A stretch of DNA of 46,677 bases from Bradyrhizobium sp. 21 (GCF_023073335.1 NZ_JADPJG010000006.1:394423-441099); one strand, 5' to 3'; numbered from the stretch's first letter, positions 24,345-33,680 are shown. Numbers and translations: made by a program. Notes: generated from the sequence alone by a model not told the origin.

Positions 24345-26822
24345 GTGCGCTCACGCATCACAACGGCCAACGCCTTGAACGATCCTTTGCCCGAGACCAT
24401 TGCCGCCGAAAGGCTGCGCCAGCACCTCGAAGATGTCGCGCGCGAGCGCGATGATGCCTATCGCGCGCTGCAGGAGCGCGAAGCCGAACTGGCGCGGATC
24501 CAGCGCATCGGCAAGGTCGGCGGTCTCGAGGTCGACTTGCGCGAAGGCTTCAAGAACCGCCGTTCGCCGGAATATCTGATGCTCCACGGCCTGCCGTCGG
24601 AAGCCGCCCATGAGTCGCACGAGGACTGGGTCAATCGCATCCATCCCGACGACCGGGACACCGCGGTGAAGCACTTCTTCGATACGCTGTCCGGCCCCAG
24701 CGAGGACTACACCGCCGAATACCGCATCATCCGTCCCAGCGACGGCGAGACCCGCTGGATCCGCGTCGTCGCCAAGATCGAGCGCGACGTCGACGGGCGC
24801 GCCATCCGGCTCGTCGGCGCCCATATCGACATCACCGACCAGATGCTGGTGCGCGAGACCCTGCGCGAAAGCGAGGAGCGCTTTCGGCTGATCGCCGACA
24901 GCGCGCCAGTGCCGATCTGGGTCACGAAACTCGACCGCACGCGCTCCTTCGCCAACCAGGCCTATGTCGATTTCGTCGGCCTGCCCTACGACCAGGCCAT
25001 CGCATTCGATTGGCGCAAGGTGCTGCATCCGGACGACCTGCCGCATGTGCTGCAGCAATCCGTCCAGGGTGAGGCGTCGCTGAAACCGTTCGTGCTGGAA
25101 GCCCGCTACAAGAACGCCGACGGCGAATGGCGCTGGCTGCGCTCGGAATCGCAGCCGCGCTGGGACCCGACCGGCAGGCATATCGGCTTCATCGGCGTCG
25201 CCCACGACATCACCGGGGCCAAGCAGGCCGAGATCGAGCTGCGGCAGCTCAACGAAACGCTGGAAGAGCGCATCGCCGAGCGCACCGCCGAGCTCGAAGC
25301 CAACGAGGCGCGGCTGCGCGCGATCCTGGAGACCAGCAACCAGTATCAGGGGCTGGTCAATCTCGAGGGCGAATTGCTCTACGCCAACAAGACCGCGCTC
25401 GACGGCATCAAGGCGAGCTCTTCGGATGTGATCGGCAAGCCGTTGTGGCAGACCCCCTGGTTCAGCGCGACGGAGGGCATGAGCGCGCGGGTGCGCGAGG
25501 CCTTCGATACCGTGCTCAAAGGTGAAGCCGTGCGGCTGGAGATGCGCCTGCGCCTTCCCGTCGGCGAGCGCGATTTCGAGTTCGGCATGCGCCCGGTGCT
25601 CGATCGCCACGGCGCCATCACCGGCGCGGTGCCCGAGGCCGTCGACATCACCGAGAGACGCCGCGGCGAGGAGGCGCTGCGGCAATCGCAGAAGATGGAG
25701 GCGATCGGCCAGCTCACCGGTGGCGTCGCGCACGACTTCAACAATCTTCTCACCATCATCCGTTCGGCCACCGATTTCCTGCGCCGCCGCGAGCTGCCGG
25801 AGGAACGCCGCCGCCGCTATGTCGACGCTATTTCCGACACCGTCGAGCGTGCCTCCAAACTGACCGCACAGCTGCTGGCGTTTGCGCGCCGGCAGCCGCT
25901 GAAACCGCAGATCTTCAACGTCGGCAGCCAGGTCGAGGGCGTCGCGCAACTGGTCCGGCCGCTGGTCGGTGGCCGCATCGAAATCGCGGTGGAGGTTCAG
26001 GATGCCGACTGCTTCACTGTCGCCGACATCGCCCAGTTCGAGACGGCGCTGATCAACCTCGCCATCAACGCTCGCGACGCCATGGACGGCGAAGGACGCC
26101 TCACCATCGCCGTGCGCCAGGTCGAGGGTATCCCGAGCCTGCGGGCGCAATCGGCGCGCGGCGGCGACTATGTCGCGATCTCGGTCGCGGACACCGGCAG
26201 CGGCATCGCGCCTGAGAACATCGACGCCATCTTCGAGCCGTTCTTCACCACCAAGGAGGTCGGCAAGGGCACCGGCCTCGGCCTGAGCCAGGCATTCGGC
26301 TTCGCAAAGCAGTCCGAGGGAGACATCGCCGTGACCAGCACGCATGGTGAAGGCGCGACCTTCACCATGTATCTGCCGCAGGCGCAAAGCCCCGGGACGG
26401 ACAAGGAGGCCACGGCGCTGACCTACGAGGCCGCGACCACCGGGCGCGGCTATCGCGTGCTCGTGGTGGAGGACGATGACGAGGTCGGTCGCTTCTCCAC
26501 CGAGCTCCTGGAGGATCTCGGCTATGTCGTCCGCCGCGTCGCCAACGCCAATGCGGCGCTCGCCATCCTCGGCGAGAACGAGTTCGCCGTCGACCTCGTC
26601 TTCTCCGACGTCATCATGCCCGGCATGAATGGCGTCGAGCTCGCCGGCATCATCCGCGAGCGCTATCCGGGCCTGCCCGTCGTGCTCACCAGTGGTTACA
26701 GCAACGTGCTCGCCGAGAACGCCCATCGCGGTTTCGAGCTGATCCAGAAGCCGTATTCGGTGGAATCGCTGTCGCGCATCCTGCGCAAGGCGATCACGGA
26801 GAAGCTGTCGGTGGCGCGGTGA
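24345..26822 (+). CDS. Hybrid histidine kinase with three PAS domains and receiver
   Basis: An 825-residue soluble hybrid kinase. A coiled N-terminus (20-50) is followed by PAS domains at about 55-166, 175-292 and 322-438. The first two have PAS_3-like HPDD motifs, and a coiled linker separates the second from the third. HisKA has H463 in [11 protein letters not shown]. HATPase (about 545-680; [27 protein letters not shown]) and a receiver domain (about 705-825; VVEDDDE, FSDVIMPG, QKPYS) follow. The kinase-receiver half is clearly paralogous to the hybrid kinase at 17985. The start is a GTG at 24345 without a strong ribosome binding site; no in-frame ATG occurs before PAS1. No output partner is adjacent. 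Confidence 0.9.
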   Translation: MRSRITTANALNDPLPETIAAERLRQHLEDVARERDDAYRALQEREAELARIQRIGKVGGLEVDLREGFKNRRSPEYLMLHGLPSEAAHESHEDWVNRIHPDDRDTAVKHFFDTLSGPSEDYTAEYRIIRPSDGETRWIRVVAKIERDVDGRAIRLVGAHIDITDQMLVRETLRESEERFRLIADSAPVPIWVTKLDRTRSFANQAYVDFVGLPYDQAIAFDWRKVLHPDDLPHVLQQSVQGEASLKPFVLEARYKNADGEWRWLRSESQPRWDPTGRHIGFIGVAHDITGAKQAEIELRQLNETLEERIAERTAELEANEARLRAILETSNQYQGLVNLEGELLYANKTALDGIKASSSDVIGKPLWQTPWFSATEGMSARVREAFDTVLKGEAVRLEMRLRLPVGERDFEFGMRPVLDRHGAITGAVPEAVDITERRRGEEALRQSQKMEAIGQLTGGVAHDFNNLLTIIRSATDFLRRRELPEERRRRYVDAISDTVERASKLTAQLLAFARRQPLKPQIFNVGSQVEGVAQLVRPLVGGRIEIAVEVQDADCFTVADIAQFETALINLAINARDAMDGEGRLTIAVRQVEGIPSLRAQSARGGDYVAISVADTGSGIAPENIDAIFEPFFTTKEVGKGTGLGLSQAFGFAKQSEGDIAVTSTHGEGATFTMYLPQAQSPGTDKEATALTYEAATTGRGYRVLVVEDDDEVGRFSTELLEDLGYVVRRVANANAALAILGENEFAVDLVFSDVIMPGMNGVELAGIIRERYPGLPVVLTSGYSNVLAENAHRGFELIQKPYSVESLSRILRKAITEKLSVAR

Positions 26823-26853
26823 ATGTAATCGTCGTAAGTTACCGCCCTGCATT

Positions 26854-26935
26854 CCGTCATTGCGAGCGCAGCGAAGCAATCCAGAATCTTTCCGCGGAGA
26901 TAGTCTGGATTGCTTCGCTGCGCTCGCAATGACGG
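26854..26935. repeat. Long inverted repeat, GTCATTGCGAGCG family, copy 2
   Basis: Arms CCGTCATTGCGAGCGCAGCG... and its reverse complement pair over 32 bases without mismatch around a 16-18 base loop. Same family as 2743-2829; the two copies differ at a few arm positions in a compensatory way (GTAGC/GCTAC here GCAGC/GCTGC), so the stem is kept. Confidence 0.92.
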
Positions 26936-26972
26936 CGCTAGTGCGCCGTCGAAAACAACGGACATCGATGAA

Positions 26973-27413
26973 ATGAAATCCACCCTCTTCTCGGCATGGC
27001 AGACCTGGGCGCTGCTCTCCGCCTGCTTTGCGGCGCTGACTGCGATCTTTGCCAAGGTCGGCGTCGAGAACATCCATCCGGACCTCGCCACCTTCATCCG
27101 CACCATCGTGGTGCTGGTCGCGTTCTCGGTGCTACTGTTCTTCACCGGGCAATTCGCCGTGCCGTCAGAAGTCTCGTCGAAGACCTGGCTGTTCCTGGGG
27201 CTGTCGGGGCTTGCGACCGGTGCGTCCTGGCTCTGTTATTTTCGCGCGCTGAAGCTTGGCCCCGCCACGCTGGTGGCGCCGATCGACAAGCTCAGCGTCG
27301 TGCTCGTCGCGCTTTTCGCCTTCGCCTTTCTCGGTGAGCGGCCGACCGCACAGGGCTGGGTTGGCATCGCCATGATCGGCGCCGGCGCGGTGCTGCTGGC
27401 GGTCAAGTTTTGA
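26973..27413 (+). CDS. Single-domain EamA/DMT-family transporter
   Basis: A 146-residue membrane protein with about five membrane segments, equal to one EamA domain. It shows the family hallmarks: an AIFAKVG segment after TM1, ALKLGPATLVAPIDKLSVVL, and FLGERPTAQGWVGIAMIGAG at the end. Typical DMT transporters have two such domains; single-domain members probably dimerise. The substrate is not known. The ATG at 26973 lies just past the palindromic repeat. Confidence 0.9.
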   Translation: MKSTLFSAWQTWALLSACFAALTAIFAKVGVENIHPDLATFIRTIVVLVAFSVLLFFTGQFAVPSEVSSKTWLFLGLSGLATGASWLCYFRALKLGPATLVAPIDKLSVVLVALFAFAFLGERPTAQGWVGIAMIGAGAVLLAVKF

Positions 27414-27477
27414 GGAGCGCTCCGATCCGCGGAACCAGGCGGACATCCCGTCGGTTGCTACCGGGCGCATTTAGGCC

Positions 27478-28775
27478 TTGATCGAGAGATCGACGTCGAA
27501 CCAAAACCCCGATCAGGCAAGGCGTGCCGGTCCCGCGCTGGATGCTGTGAACTTCTTCCTCGCCGACGTTCGCGACGGACTCGGCCCTTATCTCGCCGTC
27601 TATCTCCTCACCGAACAGCATTGGGACGAGGCGCGCATCGGGCTCGTCATGTCGATTGCGACCATCGCGGGCATCGTGGCACAAACGCCGGCCGGTGCGC
27701 TGGTCGATGCGACGCGGGCCAAGCGGCTGGTCATGGCCGCCGCCGCCTCATGGTGACATTCGCCTCGCTGTCGCTGCGGTTATTTCCGGGCTTCCTGCCG
27801 GTCGCGATCTCGCAAGGCATCGCGCAGGCGGCGGCCGTCATCTTCCCGCCGGCCATTGCCGCCGTCTCGCTCGGCATCTTCGGCCATGCGGCCTTCACCC
27901 GCAGGGTCGGCCGCAACGAGACATTCAATCACGCCGGCAATGCGGTCGCAGCGGGTCTGGCGGGACTCTCCGCCTACTGGTTCGGGCCAACCGTCGTGTT
28001 TTACCTTCTCGCCGCGATGGCGGTCGCCAGCCTGGCCAGCATTCTCGCCATTCCCCCCAAGGCAATCGATCACGATCTTGCCCGCGGGCTGCACGAGGGG
28101 GAAGCCGCCGACAAGGGCGAACAGCCCTCCGGCCTGAGCGTGCTCCTGACCTGCCGTCCCCTGCTCATCTTCGCGATCTGTGTCGCTCTCTTCCACCTCG
28201 CCAATGCGGCCATGTTGCCGCTGGTCGGGCAAAAGCTCGCCTTGCAAGACAAGAACATGGGCACCAGCCTGATGTCGGCCTGCATCGTTGCAGCGCAATT
28301 GGTGATGGTGCCGTTCGCGATGCTAGTCGGCGCGAAGGCCGACCGCTGGGGCCACAAGCGCTTCTTCCTCGCCGCGCTCCTGATCCTGCCGCTTCGGGGG
28401 GCCCTCTACACTCTCTCCGACAATCCGTTCTGGCTGGTCGGCGTGCAGCTTCTCGACGGCGTCGGCGCCGGCATTTTTGGCGCGATCTTCCCTGTCATCG
28501 TCGCCGACCTCATGCGCAACACCGGCCGCTTCAACCTCGCGCAAGGCGCCGTGATCACGGCCCAAAGCATCGGCGCGGCGCTGTCGACGACGCTCGCGGG
28601 CTTCGTCGTGGTTGGCGCGGGCTACGGTGCAGCGTTCATTGCGCTCGGTGTGGTGGCCGCAATCGGCGCCGTCGTCTGTTTTGTCGCGCTGCCCGAAACG
28701 CGGCAAATCGCAGATGGCGGTCCGCGCCCGCGGGGGAAGACAGCGGAAGCGGCTTCCGCTATCGCTGCCGAATGA
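27478..28775 (+). pseudogene. MFS transporter disrupted by a frameshift
   Basis: Two adjacent frames together make one 12-segment major facilitator protein. The first frame (27478-27756, TTG start) covers segments 1-2 with AVNFFLADVRDGLGPYL and the loop GALVDATRAKR, ending at TGA 27754-27756 after LVMAAAASW. The second frame carries on from about 27750 (MVTFASLSLR) to 28775 with the remaining segments. One missing base in the GCC run at about 27738-27749 explains the break; one added G gives AAALMVTF. It may be a true pseudogene, a strain variant or a sequencing error. The C-terminal part might be expressed from the ATG at 27750, but would lack the first two segments. The following carrier gene starts 25 bases later. 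Confidence 0.8.
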
Positions 28776-28800
28776 AGCATTTCCGCATCGAGGAGTGACC

Positions 28801-30051
28801 GTGCCGTCTGACGCCATCTGGGCCTGGAGCATCATCGTAGCTGCTACCGCAGGCGTCATCATCCGGCCCTTTCGCTTGCCGGAAGCAGTCTGGGCCGTGC
28901 TCGGCGCCGGCGCGCTGGTGCTGCTCGGCTTGCTGCCGTGGCGGGATGCGGTGACGGGCGTCGAGAAGGGTGTCGATGTCTATCTGTTCCTGATCGGCAT
29001 GATGCTGATCGCCGAGCTGGCGCGGCTCGAAGGTCTGTTCGACTATCTCGCAGCGCTCGCGGTGGAATATGCCGGCGGCTCACCGCAGCGGCTGTTCCTG
29101 CTGATCTACATCGTCGGCACGCTGGTCACCGTCCTGCTCTCGAACGACGCCACCGCGATCGTGCTGACGCCCGCCGTCTATGCCGCGACGCGCGCAGCCG
29201 GCGCCAAGCCGCTGCCTTATCTGTTCGTCTGCGCCTTCATCGCCAACGCCGCGAGCTTCGTGCTGCCGATCTCCAACCCGGCCAATCTCGTCGTGTTCGG
29301 GGCGCACATGCCTGAGCTCACCGAATGGCTGCGCCTGTTCGCCCTGCCCTCGGCGGCCTCGATTCTGCTCACCTATGTCGTGCTGCGCCTGACCCAGCAC
29401 CGCGCGCTGAAGGAGGACAGCATCGCCCGCAGTGTGCCGCACCCACAACTCGGCCGCGGCGGCAAGCTGACGGCAATCGGCATCGTCGCCATCGGAATCG
29501 TCCTGGTCACGGCCTCCGCGCTGGACAAGCAATTGGGTTTGCCCACCTTCATCTGCGGCGTGGTGACGGCCGCGATCGTGCTGCTGGTCAGCCGGCAATC
29601 GCCGCTGCCCGTGCTGCGCGGCGTGTCCTGGAGCGTACTGCCGCTGGTCGGCGGACTGTTCGTGATGGTGGAAGCGCTGATCAAGACCGGCGTGATCGGG
29701 CAGCTCAGCGCGCTGCTGCATGAAGCCGTCGGGCAATCCGTGACGAAGGCCGCCTGGAGCGTCGGCATCGCCACAGCGATCGCCGACAATATCGCCAACA
29801 ATCTGCCCGTCGGCCTCGTTGCAGGCTCGGTCGCCGCCAGCGATCATCTGCCCGCGCCGGTCGTCAGCGCCATCCTGATCGGCGTCGATCTCGGACCCAA
29901 TCTGTCGGTGACCGGTTCGCTCGCCACGATCCTGTGGCTGGTCGCGCTGCGGCGGGAGAAGATCGAGGTCGGCGCCTGGCCGTTCCTCAAGCTCGGCATG
30001 CTGGTGACGCCGCCGGCCCTGATCGCGGCCTTGGCCGCCGCGATCAGGTAG
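28801..30051 (+). CDS. ArsB-type anion carrier (arsenite efflux-like)
   Basis: A 416-residue inner-membrane protein with about 11-12 segments, of the ion transporter superfamily containing ArsB. The motif LLSNDATAIVLTPAV and the FIANAASFVLPISNPANLVVFG segment are characteristic of ArsB/SLC13-like permeases, and the second-half counterpart is SVGIATAIADNIANNLPVGL. Arsenite/antimonite efflux is the likely role; however no arsR, arsC or arsA gene is adjacent, so another anion is possible. The GTG start at 28801 follows a GAGGAG site. It probably shares a transcript with the broken MFS gene. Confidence 0.85.
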   Translation: MPSDAIWAWSIIVAATAGVIIRPFRLPEAVWAVLGAGALVLLGLLPWRDAVTGVEKGVDVYLFLIGMMLIAELARLEGLFDYLAALAVEYAGGSPQRLFLLIYIVGTLVTVLLSNDATAIVLTPAVYAATRAAGAKPLPYLFVCAFIANAASFVLPISNPANLVVFGAHMPELTEWLRLFALPSAASILLTYVVLRLTQHRALKEDSIARSVPHPQLGRGGKLTAIGIVAIGIVLVTASALDKQLGLPTFICGVVTAAIVLLVSRQSPLPVLRGVSWSVLPLVGGLFVMVEALIKTGVIGQLSALLHEAVGQSVTKAAWSVGIATAIADNIANNLPVGLVAGSVAASDHLPAPVVSAILIGVDLGPNLSVTGSLATILWLVALRREKIEVGAWPFLKLGMLVTPPALIAALAAAIR

Positions 30052-30069
30052 CGCGCGCTACTATTGTTT

Positions 30070-30117
30070 GAGCATGATCTTTTCGGAAAACCGCTTCGCA
30101 GTTTTCCGGATCATGCC
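30070..30117. repeat. Palindromic repeat, GCATGATC...GATCATGC family
   Basis: GCATGATC/GATCATGC and GGAAAAC/GTTTTCC stems form a hairpin with an asymmetric inner bulge and the loop CGCTTCGCA. It fills the gap between two convergent transporter genes, ending right at the MFS stop codon. I recall it as a very common repeat in Bradyrhizobium and Rhodopseudomonas. It could double as a terminator. Confidence 0.85.
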
Positions 30118-31482
30118 CTAGTCGTTCTCGTAGCCGTAGACTTCCGGCAGGATGAAGATGGCCGCGAGCAATCCGATCAGCGGGAAGATCGCGACCATCA
30201 GCGTGGCGTTCGCCTGCCCGATCGCAGCGAACACGGTCGGGAACAGGAAGATCGCCAGGAACGACGGCAGCTTCACGAACATGTAGGCGAAGCCGCTGGC
30301 GGTGCCGCGATATTTCGGCTTGGCGACCATGGTCGGGATCGTCATGCAGTTCGACGCGTCCCAATAATGGCCCCACAGCATGGCGGCGGCCGCGAACGGC
30401 AGCAGGACCTTGTTGCCGGTGTAGAGCGCGAAGGCCGCGACCAGCAGCGAGACCAGCACGATCGAGAAGCCCGCGATCGAGATGCCGCGATGGCCGATCT
30501 TCGGCGTCAGCAGCGGACCGACCCAGCCCGACACGGCAGCGAAGGAGAACAGCGCCATCGTCACCAGATTGATGCCGAGCACGCTCGACACGCCGACCAT
30601 GACAAAGAGCACCGGCAGGTAGAACGCGAAGGTCGAGAATTCGCTGGCTTGCGCGAAGCAGGCGATCCAGCCGTAGATCGTGGCGCGCCAGCGGATCGGA
30701 TCCTTCCTGAGGTCGGCGATAAAGGCACTGGTGCTGACCTTCGGCATCACCACGTCCTGATCCGGCAGCATGGCGAGATCGTCGTTGAACATCTCGCGCG
30801 CGACCTTCTTGGCCTCGCGGTAGCGTCCCTTCTGCACCAGCCACACCGCCGTCTCCGGCACGTCATGGCGCATGATCAGGATGATCAGCGCCGGCAACGC
30901 GCCGAGACCGAGCGTCACCCGCCATAGCGTTTCGTGGTGGATGTCGAGCAGCAGGAAGATGACGATGACGCCGATGGTGAGGACTTCACCGACCGCGAAC
31001 ATGAACTGCCAGCGGTTGCCCATGACCTCGCGCTCGCCCTTGGCCATGGATTCCATGATGTAGGTGTAGCCGGTCGAGATGTCGGACCCCAGCGGAATGC
31101 CGAGCAGGAAACGGATCACGATCAGCCAGGTGACATTCGGCACGAAGGCCTGCGCCAACGCCAGCACGATGAACATCACCATCGTCACCAGGAACATGAC
31201 GCGGCGGCCGATCTTGTCCGAGAGCCAGCCACCGAGCAGCGCGCCGATCAGGGCGCCGCCCTGCGTACCGGCGGCGGCGAGACCCAGCATCAGCGGATCG
31301 GGATTGTACTGCTCCTTGATGAAGATCAGCACGAAGGCGATTGAATAGAGGTCCCAGGCCTCGACCAGGATCGAGGCCATCATCAGCCAGCCGACCTTGT
31401 TGCCCTTGGGACTGTAGTTCGTGATGAGGTAGCGGACCGCGGCTTCGCTCGCGGTCGGTTCTGGCATCGCCATCGTTGACAT
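30118..31482 (-). CDS. MFS metabolite:H+ symporter, probably sugar-acid uptake
   Basis: A 454-residue inner-membrane permease with 12 segments, sugar/metabolite:proton symporter type. The loop 2-3 motif GGWLSDKIGRRV and the RFLLGIPLGSDISTGYTYIMESM segment are the expected family signatures. It is transcribed with, and just downstream of, the GntR regulator and diverges from the sugar-acid catabolic genes. Uptake of their substrate is therefore the best guess. The ATG at 31482 has a GAGAGGA site; an in-frame TTG six codons earlier overlaps this site and is rejected. Confidence 0.88.
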   Translation of the reverse strand: MSTMAMPEPTASEAAVRYLITNYSPKGNKVGWLMMASILVEAWDLYSIAFVLIFIKEQYNPDPLMLGLAAAGTQGGALIGALLGGWLSDKIGRRVMFLVTMVMFIVLALAQAFVPNVTWLIVIRFLLGIPLGSDISTGYTYIMESMAKGEREVMGNRWQFMFAVGEVLTIGVIVIFLLLDIHHETLWRVTLGLGALPALIILIMRHDVPETAVWLVQKGRYREAKKVAREMFNDDLAMLPDQDVVMPKVSTSAFIADLRKDPIRWRATIYGWIACFAQASEFSTFAFYLPVLFVMVGVSSVLGINLVTMALFSFAAVSGWVGPLLTPKIGHRGISIAGFSIVLVSLLVAAFALYTGNKVLLPFAAAAMLWGHYWDASNCMTIPTMVAKPKYRGTASGFAYMFVKLPSFLAIFLFPTVFAAIGQANATLMVAIFPLIGLLAAIFILPEVYGYEND

Positions 31483-31507
31483 CTTTGGTCCTCTCTTCAA
31501 AACTCTT

Positions 31508-32272
31508 TTACGGGCCGAGCAGCGGTTCGATGCTGCAATCGAGCAGGCGGGGGTCGATCCCCACCTCCATGCCCGTGAACATCTCGCCCATGTAGTCGAT
31601 CAGGGCATCGCTCGCCTTCACCGCGTCCTCGGCGCGGCGGCCGGCGACCGCGGCGAGAATGGCGAGGTGACGGTCGATCGTGCCCGCCAACTCGGCCTGT
31701 CCCGGCATGAAACGGTGGTGGATGTAGCCGATGCGCCGGTACAGCGTGTGCAACGGCCGTAGCGTGTGCACCAGAAACGGCTCGCCCGCCGCCTCCAGCA
31801 CCAGCGCATCGATGCGGCGGTCGATATTGTTGAATTCGTCGAGGGTCAGAGTGGCGCGGCGCTCGCGCAAGAGACGCTCGATGTGCAGCGCCTGATTGCG
31901 GTGCGAGAGGCTGGCGCGATCGGCCGCGAGCCGGACCACGAAGCGCTCCATGTCACGGCGCAAGGCCAGCAGCATGCGCTCGCGGGCCAGATCGATCGGC
32001 GCAATGTGCAGACCGTGGCGCGGCCGGATGATGATCAGCGTGTCGGCGGAGAGACGATTGACGGCGTGATGCACCGGTGTACGGCCGAAGCCGGTGATGT
32101 GCTGCAATTCCAGCATCGTCATGAACTGGCCGGGCTTGAGCTCGCAATGGACGAGGAGCTCTTCGATCTTCTGATAGGCCAGCTCGAAGAAGTTGAGGCG
32201 ATTGCGCCGCGAGGGCTTGCCCTCGCCGTCGTCGGTCCTCACCACCTCGAGCGCGCGCTTGCGCGTTGCCAT
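31508..32272 (-). CDS. GntR-family transcriptional regulator (FadR/FCD type)
   Basis: A 254-residue regulator. An N-terminal winged helix-turn-helix (about 27-98; FFELAYQKIEELLVHCELKP, LQHITGFGRTPVHHAVNRL, RPRHGLHIAPI) is followed by an all-helical FCD-type ligand domain with metal-binding-type residues (D, H and H in the helices around 150-235). This group often responds to sugar acids. It is divergent from the dehydratase operon, and the intergenic region holds several palindromes that could be its operators. It probably represses both the permease and the catabolic operon until the acid or a pathway intermediate binds. Confidence 0.9.
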   Translation of the reverse strand: MATRKRALEVVRTDDGEGKPSRRNRLNFFELAYQKIEELLVHCELKPGQFMTMLELQHITGFGRTPVHHAVNRLSADTLIIIRPRHGLHIAPIDLARERMLLALRRDMERFVVRLAADRASLSHRNQALHIERLLRERRATLTLDEFNNIDRRIDALVLEAAGEPFLVHTLRPLHTLYRRIGYIHHRFMPGQAELAGTIDRHLAILAAVAGRRAEDAVKASDALIDYMGEMFTGMEVGIDPRLLDCSIEPLLGP

Positions 32273-32340
32273 GTCGTCCTCTCCCGTCAGCCCGCGCCGT
32301 CCTTGCAGGGCAGCGCCTTGGTTGCAGGGCAGCGCCTCGT

Positions 32341-32416
32341 TTGTGATATCCCTAAAACATGTTGTGATATATTACAAGCGGGCGTAAGACTCGCGCGTGC
32401 CCGCAACATGTTGCGG
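32341..32416. promoter_or_regulatory. Cluster of palindromes between GntR regulator and dehydratase operon
   Basis: Three elements are visible. TTGTGATAT occurs at 32341 and again at 32362 (21 bases apart). The second is part of a near-perfect palindrome TTGTGATATATTACAA (32362-32377, one mismatched pair). A perfect 16-bp palindrome CCGCAACATGTTGCGG lies at 32401-32416. AACATGTT occurs at 32356-32363 and in the last palindrome. They are the likely operators of the GntR-type regulator for both directions. Confidence 0.65.
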
Positions 32417-32468
32417 CGCGGCATAAAACGAGACGGCGCGAGGCGCCTGTGATGGGAGGAGAACTGCC

Positions 32469-33668
32469 GTGAAAATCACGTCGATCGAGACGCTGCGCAC
32501 CGAAGAATTCTCCAACGTCATCTGGGTGCGCGTTCATACCGACACGGGCATGATCGGTCTCGGCGAAACCTTCTACGGCGCCGGCGCAGTCGAGGCGCAG
32601 ATCCACGACACCTTTGCCGGCCGCCTGCTCGGCCGCAATCCCCTGCACATCGAGGCAATCCATCGCGACATGCTGAACCTGCCGATGGCGCAGTCGTCCA
32701 CCGGCGTCGAATATCGCGCGGCCTCGGCCATCGACATCGCGCTGTGGGACCTGTTCGGCAAGGTCTGCAATCAGCCGGTGCACCAGATGCTCGGCGGCCT
32801 CTGCCGCGACAAGCAACGCATCTACAACACCTGCGCCGGCACCCAATATGTCCGCTCGACCAATATCAGTCCGGTCTCGAACTGGAATCTCGGAGCCTCC
32901 AAAGGTCCGTATGAGGATCTCGATGGCTTCATGAACCACGCCGATGCGCTCGCCGAAAACCTGCTGGAGAGCGGCATCTCCGCCATGAAGATCTGGCCGT
33001 TCGATCCCGCGGCACAGGAGAACAAGGGCCTCTACATCACCGCCGCGCAGATGAAGCAGGCGATCGAGCCGTTCGAGAAGATCCGCAAAGCGGTCGGCGA
33101 CAAGATGGAGATCATGGTCGAGCTCCATTCGCTCTGGAATCTGCCGACAGCAAAACAGATCGCCCGCGCGCTCGAGCCCTACAAGCCGACCTGGTACGAA
33201 GACCCGATCCGGATGAACTCGCCGCAGGCGCTGGCCGAATACGCCCGCTCCACCGACGTCTGGGTCTGCGCCAGCGAGACGCTGGGCTCGCGCTTCCCCT
33301 ACAAGGACATGCTCGACCGCGACGCCATGCATGTGGTGATGGCGGACCTGTGCTGGACCGGCGGCCTCACCGAGGGCCGCAAGATCGCGGCAATGGCGGA
33401 GACCTATCACCGACCCTTCGCGCCGCATGACTGCATCGGTCCGATCGGCTTCATCGCCGCCATCCACATGTCGTTCAGCCAGCCCAACACGCTGATCCAG
33501 GAATCCGTGCGCGCCTTCTACAAGGGCTGGTACAATGAGCTCGTCACCACCATGCCCACGATCAAGGACGGTTTTGTCTATCCGATGGAAGGACCCGGCC
33601 TCGGCGTCGACCTTCTGCCCGCCGTATTCGACCGCTCCGATCTGACCGTGCGCCGCTCCAACGCCTAA
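32469..33668 (+). CDS. Enolase-superfamily sugar-acid dehydratase
   Basis: A 399-residue mandelate racemase/muconate lactonising enzyme relative, probably a gluconate or related aldonate dehydratase giving a 2-keto-3-deoxy acid. An N-terminal capping domain (1-115) is followed by the barrel. The barrel shows metal ligands E218 (ELHSLWN), E244 (YEDPIR) and E270 (CASETLGSR), with H220 after the first ligand and H320 in APHDCIGP as general acid/base candidates. This set resembles the D-gluconate/D-galactonate dehydratase groups. The exact epimer cannot be read from sequence; the downstream dehydrogenases point to gluconate. The GTG start follows a GGGAGGAG site. First gene of a three-gene operon. 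Confidence 0.88.
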   Translation: MKITSIETLRTEEFSNVIWVRVHTDTGMIGLGETFYGAGAVEAQIHDTFAGRLLGRNPLHIEAIHRDMLNLPMAQSSTGVEYRAASAIDIALWDLFGKVCNQPVHQMLGGLCRDKQRIYNTCAGTQYVRSTNISPVSNWNLGASKGPYEDLDGFMNHADALAENLLESGISAMKIWPFDPAAQENKGLYITAAQMKQAIEPFEKIRKAVGDKMEIMVELHSLWNLPTAKQIARALEPYKPTWYEDPIRMNSPQALAEYARSTDVWVCASETLGSRFPYKDMLDRDAMHVVMADLCWTGGLTEGRKIAAMAETYHRPFAPHDCIGPIGFIAAIHMSFSQPNTLIQESVRAFYKGWYNELVTTMPTIKDGFVYPMEGPGLGVDLLPAVFDRSDLTVRRSNA

Positions 33669-33680
33669 GGATTTCTCGAG

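Noticed and set aside
24351..27077. A 908-residue open frame on the minus strand opposite the three-PAS kinase
   Set aside because: It is the antisense shadow of the kinase gene, caused by high G+C codon usage; it has no domain signature, while the plus strand encodes a complete kinase.
28801..30051. Arsenic resistance operon
   Set aside because: Only the ArsB-type carrier is present. The ArsR-type gene in the window is over 10 kb away, lacks metal-binding cysteines and is paired with an SRPBCC protein.
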